Shown here piece by piece: positions 16,881 through 24,639 of a stretch of DNA of 64,000 bases. The position numbers were made by a program, and so were the translations under genes. Positions within the stretch are counted from its first letter, which is position 1. Every line of letters starts with the position of its first letter. This stretch comes from Reinekea marinisedimentorum (GTDB lineage: Bacteria > Pseudomonadota > Gammaproteobacteria > Pseudomonadales > Natronospirillaceae), in contig NZ_SLZR01000003.1 of the NCBI RefSeq assembly GCF_004341165.1, positions 186,001-250,000 on the forward strand, read 5' to 3'. Below the pieces are notes generated by a model, which was not told the origin of the DNA, did no database searches, and was given only the letters and a program-made list of their open reading frames with translations.

Positions 16881-16900
16881 AAGATAATTTTAGTTATCTT
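16881..16900. promoter_or_regulatory. Inverted repeat AAGATAA-N6-TTATCTT in the recombinase/KfrA control region
   Basis: Exact 7-bp arms with a 6-nt centre, about 56 nt upstream of the recombinase ATG. Likely operator for an autoregulatory DNA-binding protein such as the adjacent KfrA-like protein. Confidence 0.55.
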
Positions 16901-16938
16901 AAAGAATCAACACTCATTGGAATATTAATTTTAAAATC

Positions 16939-16959
16939 TAGAATAAAAAGTATATTCTA
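16939..16959. promoter_or_regulatory. Inverted repeat TAGAATA-N7-TATTCTA in the recombinase/KfrA control region
   Basis: Exact 7-bp arms with a 7-nt centre, 47 nt upstream of the KfrA-like ATG. It differs in sequence from the repeat at 16881, so two proteins or two sites of different affinity may be involved. Confidence 0.55.
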
Positions 16960-17006
16960 TTAAAAACGCAGCAACTGCAGCTTAAAATCTGCCCGGGAGC
17001 CTAAAA

Positions 17007-18092
17007 ATGACCGTACAAAAACAACCTGTTACCGCCAGCACTGTTGGTGAAGCCATCTTCCAGTGCTGGCGGAATGGCCAAAACGCCACGGTAGAGGTCG
17101 TCATGAAAGCACTGGGCAGTACACACCGGCAAAAAGTGAATAATCTTATGGCTGAAGGGCGCTCGTGCGCCGCAGAAATGATCCAAACACGCGAAGCTGA
17201 AGCACAGCTGAAGGAAGACTTTCCTTCGGAAGCATTTGAAGCCATTCGTAGTTGGGCCAAACAGGTGGCTGAAATTCGCCTGACTGACTGGGAAAATGCG
17301 CTAAAAGCGCGTGAGTTGGCACTGCACGATGAACAGCAGGCCATGCAGACCCGGTTGCAAAGTACTCAGCAGCAGCTTGCCGGCCTGGAAGTTCAAAACG
17401 CCACCTTACAAAATCAGCTCACTGAAGCGGAGAAACAGGCAGACAAAAATCAGGCTGCCTTGCAGGCTAAATGCGATGGCTTGGAGCATGCCTTAGCTGA
17501 TGCGCGGGAGCGCGCCGGGCAGGCAGAAGCCCGACTGGATGTGACCAGCCAAGCCCTGAAAACCACTCAGGCTGACCTTGCGGAACAGAAACAAACCACT
17601 CGCAAACTGGCGGAACAGTGCGATGAGCTGAATCAAACCAATAAACAGCAGAGCACTCAACTGATTCAGCTGACGCAACAACTGGAAAGCCACAAAGTAC
17701 AAGCGGCAGAGCGTGACCGGAACTACCAAACACGCGAAGCCGCCTGGCTGACTGAGCGAGATGAACGAATTCGCAGTGAAACCGAAAGCACCCAATTACG
17801 GCAACAACTGCAAACCAGATTGGAAACTTTGCAAGCCGAATTCAGCGCATTACAGCAACAACAAAACAGCGCTGAGCAGGCTCAGGCCAGCCTAAAAGCA
17901 GATATCCGGAATCTGGAGCAGGCGCAAGCCATCACATTGGCTCAGTTGGAAAGTGAACGTAGCGGGCAAGAGAAAAAGGATCGGCGTTTAATTGAGCTAG
18001 AAAGGCAGAATGCAGCCTTGCAAGCCGAGTTGGCGCGGGCAGGCGAGGGGGCGGAGAAGGGGCTGCTGACCTCTGCAAATAAAACCGATTAA
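17007..18092 (+). CDS. KfrA-like DNA-binding coiled-coil protein
   Basis: A 361-residue protein. Residues about 10-115 form a helical DNA-binding domain of KfrA_N type (TVGEAIFQCWRNGQNATVEV, then VMKALGSTHRQKVNNLMAEG). From about 95 to 345 it is a nearly unbroken Gln/Glu/Ala-rich coiled coil. Plasmid KfrA proteins bind their own promoter and build filament-like structures that aid segregation. Here the gene is chromosomal and divergent from a tyrosine recombinase, a pairing I recall from other gammaproteobacteria but whose function is not established. It probably binds the inverted repeats upstream. The AT-rich control region contrasts with the coding sequence. Confidence 0.8.
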   Translation: MTVQKQPVTASTVGEAIFQCWRNGQNATVEVVMKALGSTHRQKVNNLMAEGRSCAAEMIQTREAEAQLKEDFPSEAFEAIRSWAKQVAEIRLTDWENALKARELALHDEQQAMQTRLQSTQQQLAGLEVQNATLQNQLTEAEKQADKNQAALQAKCDGLEHALADARERAGQAEARLDVTSQALKTTQADLAEQKQTTRKLAEQCDELNQTNKQQSTQLIQLTQQLESHKVQAAERDRNYQTREAAWLTERDERIRSETESTQLRQQLQTRLETLQAEFSALQQQQNSAEQAQASLKADIRNLEQAQAITLAQLESERSGQEKKDRRLIELERQNAALQAELARAGEGAEKGLLTSANKTD

Positions 18093-18124
18093 AACACTCA
18101 CGATACCGTTTTGAGCCTAAGCCG

Positions 18125-18589
18125 CTATATGTAGACCGGGAGTGGGCTTTTTTCAATGACCTGCCTGACCGAGAGATGGGTTTGAATGTCTTTTAAACTG
18201 GTGATGTTGTGCAATTTGCGGGTGAAGGCTTCATAGCTTTCCAGATCTTGGCTGACCACCTCCAACAGATAGTCATAACCGCCAGAAACGACATGAGCGT
18301 TGACGACTTCCTCGAAGTGGGAGAGGGCGCTTTCAAACTTCGCAATCGATTCAGCCTGATGGTCATTAAGATTCACCTCAACGAAGAACGTCAGGGTAAT
18401 GCCGGCCTTCTTCTTATTCAGGTTGACCTGAAAATTCTCAATCAGACCCTCATCTTCCATACGCTTCAGCCGGCGGGCGCAGGGTGACGGTGAAAGACCA
18501 ACGCGCTCAGAAAGATCCGCGGTAGAAAGCCGGCCTTCCTTTTGCAAAATCATAAGCATGTGCCGGTCAATTCTGTCGAGATTTATCAT
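18125..18589 (-). CDS. Lrp/AsnC family transcriptional regulator
   Basis: A 154-residue protein with an N-terminal helix-turn-helix (ILQKEGRLSTADLSERVGLS, then PSPCARRLKRME) and a C-terminal RAM/ACT-like effector domain with VVSGGYDYLLEV. Lrp-family octamers sense amino acids. Divergent from the EamA transporter gene across 128 bp that includes an AATAAT...ATTATT pair, so the transporter is the likely target, perhaps for amino-acid export. Confidence 0.9.
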   Translation of the reverse strand: MINLDRIDRHMLMILQKEGRLSTADLSERVGLSPSPCARRLKRMEDEGLIENFQVNLNKKKAGITLTFFVEVNLNDHQAESIAKFESALSHFEEVVNAHVVSGGYDYLLEVVSQDLESYEAFTRKLHNITSLKDIQTHLSVRQVIEKSPLPVYI

Positions 18590-18717
18590 TAGTGGAATCC
18601 ATCAATAATTTAGTCTTTGGCGAGATTATTCCCTAATTTTAGTTGTAATTACCAGTTAATAGCTGAAAGAAAGCGCCCGGTGTGATGAATAATTTGCCAG
18701 TCTAATTCGTCAGGATA

Positions 18718-19638
18718 ATGAATATGCAACAGGTATTAGCACCTGATTCCGATGTCGCGCGTCCGATTCGGCTATCGCCACAGCTAAAGGGATACGCTGC
18801 CATTGCGATGGTGGTGTTCATCTGGTCCGGGTTTGCCCTGACAATGCGGGCAATTTCCAGCTCAGGCCTGACAACCGCAGATGTCGCGCTGATCCGGTTT
18901 GCACTACCGGTGTTTGTGTTTGCGCCATTTTCCCGTAGGCAATGGCATGAAATTCGGCGTATTCGCTGGCTGGATGCGATGTTAATTCTGACGGCGGGAG
19001 TTCCGTTTTTCTATCTGGCGGCGCTTGGTGCGAAAACAGCGCCAGCGGCTTTTGTTGGAACCGTTCTGGCCGGAACTTCACCGCTTTTCGTTGCCATTCT
19101 GGCTGCCTGTTTCTCCCGGCAAAAAATTACGAAGAATCGGGGCTTTGCTCTGCTGCTGATTTTAGCCGGCGTTTTCAGCATGCTTTTTGGGCAATCCGGT
19201 CCGCTTACACAGCAGATGTTTAACGGGCTAATATTCCTGTTATTGGGCGGCTTGGTTTGGGCGGCCTTTACGATGAGTGTTAAACGTAGTCGGCTAAGCC
19301 CCATCAGCGTTGCCATCGTGATGTCTGGCGGTTCACTGGCAATTACCCTTTTATTGATTATGACGGGTATGGTTAAAAGCAATATTGGGGTCTTTTCACT
19401 GCACGATGCTATGCCATTTATCCTGGTTCAGGGGCTTTGTGTTGGAGTACTGGCGACGACGGGTTATTCCTACGCGGTCAGCCAACTGGGTTCGGCGAAA
19501 TCATCAACATTTGGCTCGCTTTCTCCCGCACTGACGGCATTGCTTGCTGTGCCGGTATTTCATGAATCGCTAACCCTATTCGTGGTTATCGGTGTCAGCC
19601 TGGCTGTTTTGGGTGTCGTTTTGTCGAACCGAAGCTAA
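18718..19638 (+). CDS. EamA/DMT-family inner-membrane exporter
   Basis: A 306-residue protein with ten predicted membrane helices in two EamA repeats (about 25-155 and 165-300), including the first-repeat FIWSGFALTMRAISSSGL and second-repeat GSAKSSTFGSLSPALTALLA. The DMT superfamily exports metabolites such as amino acids. The start follows AGGA closely; the second ATG at 18724 is equally possible. An Lrp-type regulator is divergently encoded, which suggests an amino-acid-like substrate. Confidence 0.88.
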   Translation: MNMQQVLAPDSDVARPIRLSPQLKGYAAIAMVVFIWSGFALTMRAISSSGLTTADVALIRFALPVFVFAPFSRRQWHEIRRIRWLDAMLILTAGVPFFYLAALGAKTAPAAFVGTVLAGTSPLFVAILAACFSRQKITKNRGFALLLILAGVFSMLFGQSGPLTQQMFNGLIFLLLGGLVWAAFTMSVKRSRLSPISVAIVMSGGSLAITLLLIMTGMVKSNIGVFSLHDAMPFILVQGLCVGVLATTGYSYAVSQLGSAKSSTFGSLSPALTALLAVPVFHESLTLFVVIGVSLAVLGVVLSNRS

Positions 19639-19766
19639 GCCCAGTTGCTTTGAATTTATAAAGTTATGCTCTGCTGTTAGGCAGTATGCTGTAAACGCTC
19701 GTCTTGCTCACCGAAGTCTTAATATTCTGTAAAATGCCTGAATACGAGCAAAAACACAGAGAGTCA

Positions 19767-20801
19767 ATGAAGCTAACCACCGAACAACAAAGCGCAATAT
19801 ACCAAGCAGCCAAGTGCCGGACGATAATCGATGTAACGCCAATGCAGTCGCTGTGGGCCGGTCAGGGAGAGCTGGTCCGGATGTTACTTTCAACCGCAGA
19901 ACGTGGTTCTGCAGCAGAAAAGACAAAGTCACTCGTTGTAAAGCAGATTATTGATAAGCCTTCAGGCGGCCACCCCAGAGGCTGGAATACCACACTATCG
20001 CAACAACGCAAGCGCCGTTCTTATCAGGTTGAACTGCATTGGTACCGTCAGTTTGCTTCTTCGTTAAATTCGGCAGCACGTATGCCAGGGCTCGTTTACT
20101 CTGAAGCATCCAACCACGGCTTGCTATTAGTGTTGGAAGACCTGGCCGTCGATTACCCGGTAAGATTTACTGCCGGTCAGGATGACCGGCCAACGGATAG
20201 CCAAATTCAAAGCTGCATTCATTGGCTGGCGCAGTTTCACGCCCGCACGCTCCAGCACAACTCTGAAGGCTTGTGGCCGGTTGGCGGTTATTGGCATTTA
20301 GATACCCGACCTGACGAGTGGCAAGCCATGCCAGAAGGCGAACTTAAACGTTTGGCCGGTGCCCTGGATGAGCAGCTCCGTGCCTGCCCGTATCAATCAA
20401 TAATCCATGGCGATGCAAAACTGGCCAACTTCTGTTTTGACGCCAGTGGTAAGAAGGTGGCCGCTGTAGATTTCCAGTATGTAGGGAATGGGCCGGGTGT
20501 AAAAGACCTCATGCTTTTATTAAGCAGTGTGATGCCGGATGAACGGCTGGTCACCGAAGCACACGGCTGGGTGGAATATTATTTTGAGCAACTGTCACTG
20601 GGATTAAAGAAATGGCAAAAGGGCGTCGATGCAGACGAAGTTATTGCAGCATGGCGTCCACTTTACCCGGTGGCCTGGGCAGATTTTCATCGCTTTCTGA
20701 AGGGGTGGAGCCCGGGGCATTGGAAAATTGGTAGATATTGTTGGCAGGAAAGCAATAAATGCCTTTTGGAGCAACAAGGAATTGAAAGGCGACTAGTTTA
20801 A
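19767..20801 (+). CDS. Phosphotransferase of the aminoglycoside/choline kinase superfamily
   Basis: A 344-residue protein with the catalytic loop SIIHGDAKLANFCF (Brenner motif H-G-D-x4-N), metal-binding VDFQYVG, and an upstream LLLVLEDLA hinge. The C-terminal region with YWQ and HW residues resembles the ecdysteroid-kinase-like group. Substrate unknown. I use MKLTTEQQ at 19767; the frame is open from 19704, but the extra 21 residues look unlike a protein N-terminus. It stands alone between the EamA gene and the AT-rich accessory gene. Confidence 0.78.
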   Translation: MKLTTEQQSAIYQAAKCRTIIDVTPMQSLWAGQGELVRMLLSTAERGSAAEKTKSLVVKQIIDKPSGGHPRGWNTTLSQQRKRRSYQVELHWYRQFASSLNSAARMPGLVYSEASNHGLLLVLEDLAVDYPVRFTAGQDDRPTDSQIQSCIHWLAQFHARTLQHNSEGLWPVGGYWHLDTRPDEWQAMPEGELKRLAGALDEQLRACPYQSIIHGDAKLANFCFDASGKKVAAVDFQYVGNGPGVKDLMLLLSSVMPDERLVTEAHGWVEYYFEQLSLGLKKWQKGVDADEVIAAWRPLYPVAWADFHRFLKGWSPGHWKIGRYCWQESNKCLLEQQGIERRLV

Positions 20802-20976
20802 TGAGTTAGCAGTCCCAATCATTTAAACCATGCAAAGTAGGCTTTTATCTAAAGTGTATTAATAGCTTAATCAAATCTATATTGATAAATCGAATTCAAA
20901 GGTGTAAGTGTCAAAATAGTACAGAAAAGGTATCGACTTTTTGAGTGAAATAAAAATATTGTAGGTGATCAATAAA

Positions 20977-21780
20977 ATGGCTAAGTCTGTTCTTGGTAAG
21001 TGTAACCTTTGTAATAGAGAGAATGTTGAGCTTAAAAGTTCTCATTACCTTCCAAATTGGGGTTATAAGGCTATTCAGAAGAGCCCAGAAGGGGGGAGGC
21101 AAAAGCGATTAATTCGAGTAGATAGAAATAAAATTTACTACCCAAAACAACAAATCCGAAGTTACTTGTTGTGTGAGAAATGTGAAATAGCATTTTCGAG
21201 TAGAGAGAAATGGGCACGTCAATACTCTCACGCTGGTGACTTACCAATTATCGATAATCATGAAGAAGTTACAAGAATCTCTGGAGCTACGCTTTGTCTA
21301 TTCCCACAAAATGTAGACATTGAGGCTTTAAAGTACTTCGCATTAAGCGTCTATTGGAGGTTTTCAGTAACAGGAGACAATAAAACCCTACAACTAGGAC
21401 CTTATGAAGAGCGTCTAAGAAAATACTTACTCAATGGAAGGGGAGAGCTAAACAGTATTTATTTGTTTATGTATTTAATCGACGATACAGGATCAATTCC
21501 TTCTGACAAAATGATGCTTATTCCTAAGGCTATAAAAAGAAACAACCCATCTCATTGGGTGCATGTGTTTCAAATTATCGGTTTGAGGTTTCATATGCTG
21601 ATTGGAAAAAAACTTCCTGAAAACTTAAAGAACACTATTCCTTCCTTCGATTTAATTAGAAATGGTAATAGTTTTTTAAAAGTCAGCTCTAGAGAGGATG
21701 CACTATTAGAAACTTTAGTAAATGAATCTATGAATGTTCCACTGACTAAAAACGTTCTAAGGGATTTCCCTGAGAATTAA
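20977..21780 (+). CDS. AT-rich accessory protein with a paired-CxxC (HNH-like) N-terminus
   Basis: A 267-residue protein, not recognised as a named gene. The N-terminal 60 residues carry GKCNLCNREN, then LKSSHYLPNWGYK, then LLCEKCEIAFSSREKW. The order CxxC, SHxxP, LCxxCE is seen in a group of HNH/zinc-finger hypothetical proteins common in mobile and defence loci. The remainder is helical and unclassified. Codon use is AT-rich, unlike both neighbours, which points to recent acquisition. ATG at 20977 has AGGTGAT about 7 nt upstream; GTG at 20965 is an alternative. It lies just before the second recombinase cassette. Nuclease activity is a guess. Confidence 0.7.
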   Translation: MAKSVLGKCNLCNRENVELKSSHYLPNWGYKAIQKSPEGGRQKRLIRVDRNKIYYPKQQIRSYLLCEKCEIAFSSREKWARQYSHAGDLPIIDNHEEVTRISGATLCLFPQNVDIEALKYFALSVYWRFSVTGDNKTLQLGPYEERLRKYLLNGRGELNSIYLFMYLIDDTGSIPSDKMMLIPKAIKRNNPSHWVHVFQIIGLRFHMLIGKKLPENLKNTIPSFDLIRNGNSFLKVSSREDALLETLVNESMNVPLTKNVLRDFPEN

Positions 21781-21843
21781 TAATACCTACTTGTGCGCAT
21801 GCAGCAGGCACAAACGGATGATAGCCTGCTATTGATAAAACCC

Positions 21844-21869
21844 TATGTCCAATACCAAATCGTACTTGC
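21844..21869 (+). repeat. Left copy of candidate recombination core site
   Basis: TATGTCCAATAC (21844-21855), CAAATC, then GTACTTGC (21862-21869). The two arms are imperfect inverted repeats of one another (TCCAATAC against GCAAGTAC, 5 of 8) around a 6-bp centre, the layout of a tyrosine recombinase core site. An inverted copy with a different centre lies at 23207-23232. Confidence 0.65.
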
Positions 21870-21924
21870 TGCGGGTTTGAATGCTATTTATAGTAACCGT
21901 CAATTACCTTAGAACCCAGTAGCC

Positions 21925-23151
21925 ATGCCGACTCCAAAGCCGTACCCGTTATTCCCTAAGCTCTCTGAATTCAAAGAGTTCCACAGCGCCGACTATAGCA
22001 GCTTGCCTGAAATACTGGATGAACCATGGAAAAAACAAGACTGGGAACAGGGTTTTGATTTCCTGACATTTATTGCGCGTAATAAGTCGGAAAACACCTT
22101 TATCCGGTTTCGCAGCGAGGTTGAAAAGCTGCTGTTGTGGCTGTTCCTGATTAAGCAGCAAAAGCTGGAGTCGTTACGCCGTAACGATATTCTGGAGTTT
22201 ATCGACTTTTTCTGGTCGCCACCGAAACCCTGGATCACCTTTAATAACCATGAACGTTTTGAGCTGATCAACGGTGAATTCAAGCCTAACGCAAAATGGA
22301 AGCCATTTAAGGTGTCGGTGCCAAAAGGCTCCAATCAGAAACCGGATAAAGCCAAGTATCGGCCTTCACAGCAGAGCCTGGCATCGTTATTCACGGCGCT
22401 GAACGCCTTTTTTAAGCACATGACCGAAGAAGAATATTTACTCGGCAACCCTGTGCCATTGGCTAAAAAGAATTGCCGGTACTTTATAAAGGATGCTCAG
22501 GTTAAGAATATTAAGCGCCTTACTGAAGACCAGTGGGCCTATATGATTGAAACCTGCCATCAATTGGCTGAAACCGATGCTTACTACGAGCGTAATCTGT
22601 TTTTGATTGTCAGCCTGAAAAGCCTGTTTTTACGCATCTCTGAGTTTTCAGATCGTACGGAATGGCAGCCGACGATGAGTGATTTCTGGCAGGATCACGA
22701 CGGCAACTGGTGGCTTAAGGTTTATGGCAAGGGCCGTAAATTGCGTGACGTTACGGTGCCGGATAGCTTCATTGAATACTTGAGGCGTTATCGTGTGCAG
22801 CAGAATTTACCGCCGTTGCCATCGCCAGGCGAAGCAAACCCGATTATCTATAAATTGCGTGGCGCCGGCAGCCCAACGGGCCGGCAGCTTAGCCGGCTGG
22901 TACAGGAAGCTTTCGATAAAGCCTATGAACGTATGGCTCGCGAACAAGGCCCGGAGCCAGCACAGCAGTTAAAAGAAGCCTCAACACATTGGCTGCGGCA
23001 TACCGGCGCCAGTATGGAGGTTGAACGCGGGCGTGCCATGAAAGATTTATCGGAAGATTTAGGCCATGCCAGTATGGCAACGACCGATACGGTATATGTT
23101 CAGTCCGAAAACAAGAAACGCGCAGAAAGCGGTAAAAACAGGAAGATTTAA
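21925..23151 (+). CDS. Tyrosine recombinase/integrase (second)
   Basis: A 408-residue tyrosine recombinase. N-terminal core-binding region about 50-190, catalytic domain about 200-395. Catalytic set: Arg in FLRISEFSD, Lys in YGKGRKLRD, His and Arg in HWLRHTGAS, His in LGHASMAT and Tyr in DTVYVQS. The set is complete, so it is probably active. It is dissimilar in detail to the recombinase at 15635. Exactly this gene is enclosed by inverted copies of a 12-N6-8 core-like site (21844 and 23207), so it looks like a one-gene mobile or invertible cassette inserted between the AT-rich gene and cbpM. Confidence 0.9.
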   Translation: MPTPKPYPLFPKLSEFKEFHSADYSSLPEILDEPWKKQDWEQGFDFLTFIARNKSENTFIRFRSEVEKLLLWLFLIKQQKLESLRRNDILEFIDFFWSPPKPWITFNNHERFELINGEFKPNAKWKPFKVSVPKGSNQKPDKAKYRPSQQSLASLFTALNAFFKHMTEEEYLLGNPVPLAKKNCRYFIKDAQVKNIKRLTEDQWAYMIETCHQLAETDAYYERNLFLIVSLKSLFLRISEFSDRTEWQPTMSDFWQDHDGNWWLKVYGKGRKLRDVTVPDSFIEYLRRYRVQQNLPPLPSPGEANPIIYKLRGAGSPTGRQLSRLVQEAFDKAYERMAREQGPEPAQQLKEASTHWLRHTGASMEVERGRAMKDLSEDLGHASMATTDTVYVQSENKKRAESGKNRKI

Positions 23152-23167
23152 CTAATAATTTAACTAC

Positions 23168-23185
23168 AGCGGTTTTATGCCGCTT
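23168..23185 (+). terminator. Weak hairpin after the second recombinase
   Basis: AGCGG-TTTTATG-CCGCT, a 5-bp stem 16 nt after the stop, with only a short T-containing tail. Confidence 0.35.
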
Positions 23186-23206
23186 CTCGCCGCCTTATGT
23201 GCTATT

Positions 23207-23232
23207 GCAAGTACTGCCAAGTATTGGACATA
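23207..23232 (-). repeat. Right copy of candidate recombination core site, inverted
   Basis: On the minus strand: TATGTCCAATAC (23232-23221), TTGGCA, then GTACTTGC (23214-23207). It is identical in both arms to the left copy and differs at all six central positions. It lies 56 nt from the cbpM stop. Confidence 0.65.
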
Positions 23233-23287
23233 AGAGCGTATAACCCGAACTCTTTTATACTGAAACTTAAGCACGGCCGTTTTATTG

Positions 23288-23602
23288 CTATTGCTGCAAT
23301 CTATCCAGTCGTTCCCGCAGTTCTTCCAATTCATCCAGCAGATCGAGCGCCAGCGCTACCCCGGCGGCATTTACACCCAAATCTCTCTGCAAACGATGCG
23401 CACGGCGAACGCGCTTAATGCAAACGCTACTGAAGCGCCAACTGTCCGGTTCAGGGCCGTAAGGCTCAATGACACCCAGTTCGACCAGTTCAATGAGTTT
23501 TTCGGCGCTCAGCGCGCTAACCCGACTTAACTCCCCCAGGCTGAGTGAAGGTCGTTCATCCAGAATTTGCCCGGAGATTAAGGTCATTAAGGTTTTAGCC
23601 AT
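23288..23602 (-). CDS. cbpM: Chaperone modulator CbpM
   Basis: A 104-residue MerR-like helical protein with the segments LSLGELSRVSALSAEKLIEL and GVIEPYG. CbpM binds the J domain of CbpA and inhibits its co-chaperone and DNA-binding activity. It starts 2 nt after the cbpA stop, the usual arrangement, so the inhibitor is made with its target. It is the last gene of the chaperone run; the recombinase cassette begins just beyond. Confidence 0.88.
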   Translation of the reverse strand: MAKTLMTLISGQILDERPSLSLGELSRVSALSAEKLIELVELGVIEPYGPEPDSWRFSSVCIKRVRRAHRLQRDLGVNAAGVALALDLLDELEELRERLDRLQQ

Positions 23603-23604
23603 AA

Positions 23605-24561
23605 TTAAAGCCTCAGCCCTGCTCGTGGATTGAAGTTACAGGCCTGCCTGAAGTTTTCATAGGCCTTTTTGGCGGCTTCTGTATCTGCTTTGGGCAATGC
23701 AACCTTGATGACGACGTACAAATCGCCCGCTTCTTTTGCCGGAATACCGCGTCCTTTTAAGCGTAGCTTCTTACCGGTGCCGGAACCTGCAGGTATTTTA
23801 AGGTCAACGGTGCCGTCTGGCGTTGGTGTTTTAACTGTTGCACCCAGCGCGGCTTCCCACGGCGCAACCGGAAGATCAATAAAGACGTCTTTGCCTTCCA
23901 CTTTATAGTAAGAGTGCGGTTTAAAGCTCACTTCCAGGTACAGATCTCCCGGCTTACCATCACCGACACCCGGCTCACCCTGCCCGGCAAGGCGAATGTG
24001 TTGCCCCTGGCGCACACCTTTAGGAATACGCACATTCAGCACGCGTTCTTTAATGTGTGGCCGGCCATCGTTACCGAGCACCGTATGCTTAAGCGTGAAG
24101 GCTTTTGGCCCGCCACGATAGGCATCCTCTAAATCGATAACCACTTTGGTATGGGTGTCGCCACCACGGGCATGAAAACCCCGTTGCGTATGTCCGCCAA
24201 AACCCTGTGAAAATCGTTGCCCAAACAGGCTTTCAAAAAAGTCACTGAACTCGGCCGAATCGGCGTTGGTGTAGCCGCCACCCTGAAATTCAAAACCCTG
24301 ATCCCAATCCGGTGGTGGTCGGAAATCCTGCCCTGACTGCCAATTTTTACCCAGCTGATCATAAGCAGAACGTTTTTCAGGGTCTTTGAGCACTTCATAG
24401 GCTTCATTGACCTCTTTAAAACGTGCCTCGGCATCCGGTTCTTTACTGACATCCGGGTGATACTTTCGGGCTAACCGCCGGTAAGCACGCTTGATCTCGT
24501 CCTGACCGGCGTCGCGTTTTACCCCAATCACGTCGTAGTAATCTTTAAATTCCATACTCAC
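23605..24561 (-). CDS. cbpA: DnaJ-class co-chaperone CbpA
   Basis: A 318-residue protein: J domain at 5-70 with the HPD motif in RKYHPDVSK, a Gly/Phe-rich linker (about 75-130), then two DnaJ C-terminal domains without the zinc-finger region. CbpA stimulates DnaK and partly replaces DnaJ in E. coli, and is a curved-DNA-binding nucleoid protein in stationary phase. Followed by cbpM and preceded by clpB, with a hairpin in the 78-bp gap. Assignment is secure because of cbpM. Confidence 0.92.
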   Translation of the reverse strand: MSMEFKDYYDVIGVKRDAGQDEIKRAYRRLARKYHPDVSKEPDAEARFKEVNEAYEVLKDPEKRSAYDQLGKNWQSGQDFRPPPDWDQGFEFQGGGYTNADSAEFSDFFESLFGQRFSQGFGGHTQRGFHARGGDTHTKVVIDLEDAYRGGPKAFTLKHTVLGNDGRPHIKERVLNVRIPKGVRQGQHIRLAGQGEPGVGDGKPGDLYLEVSFKPHSYYKVEGKDVFIDLPVAPWEAALGATVKTPTPDGTVDLKIPAGSGTGKKLRLKGRGIPAKEAGDLYVVIKVALPKADTEAAKKAYENFRQACNFNPRAGLRL

Positions 24562-24608
24562 ACTTCTGTATATTGGCGAGTTAATAATGACCGTGGTGAA
24601 GATAGCCT

Positions 24609-24632
24609 CTGCCCTTCCAAAAGGAAGGGCAG
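24609..24632. repeat. Perfect 10-bp hairpin between clpB and cbpA
   Basis: CTGCCCTTCC-AAAA-GGAAGGGCAG with no T run on the minus strand. It may attenuate readthrough from clpB into cbpA or protect mRNA ends. Confidence 0.55.
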
Positions 24633-24639
24633 TAAAGCA

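Noticed and set aside
20840-20964. Additional copy of the recombinase core site left of the AT-rich gene
   Set aside because: GTGTCAAAATAGTAC resembles the arms only loosely and has no matching second arm.
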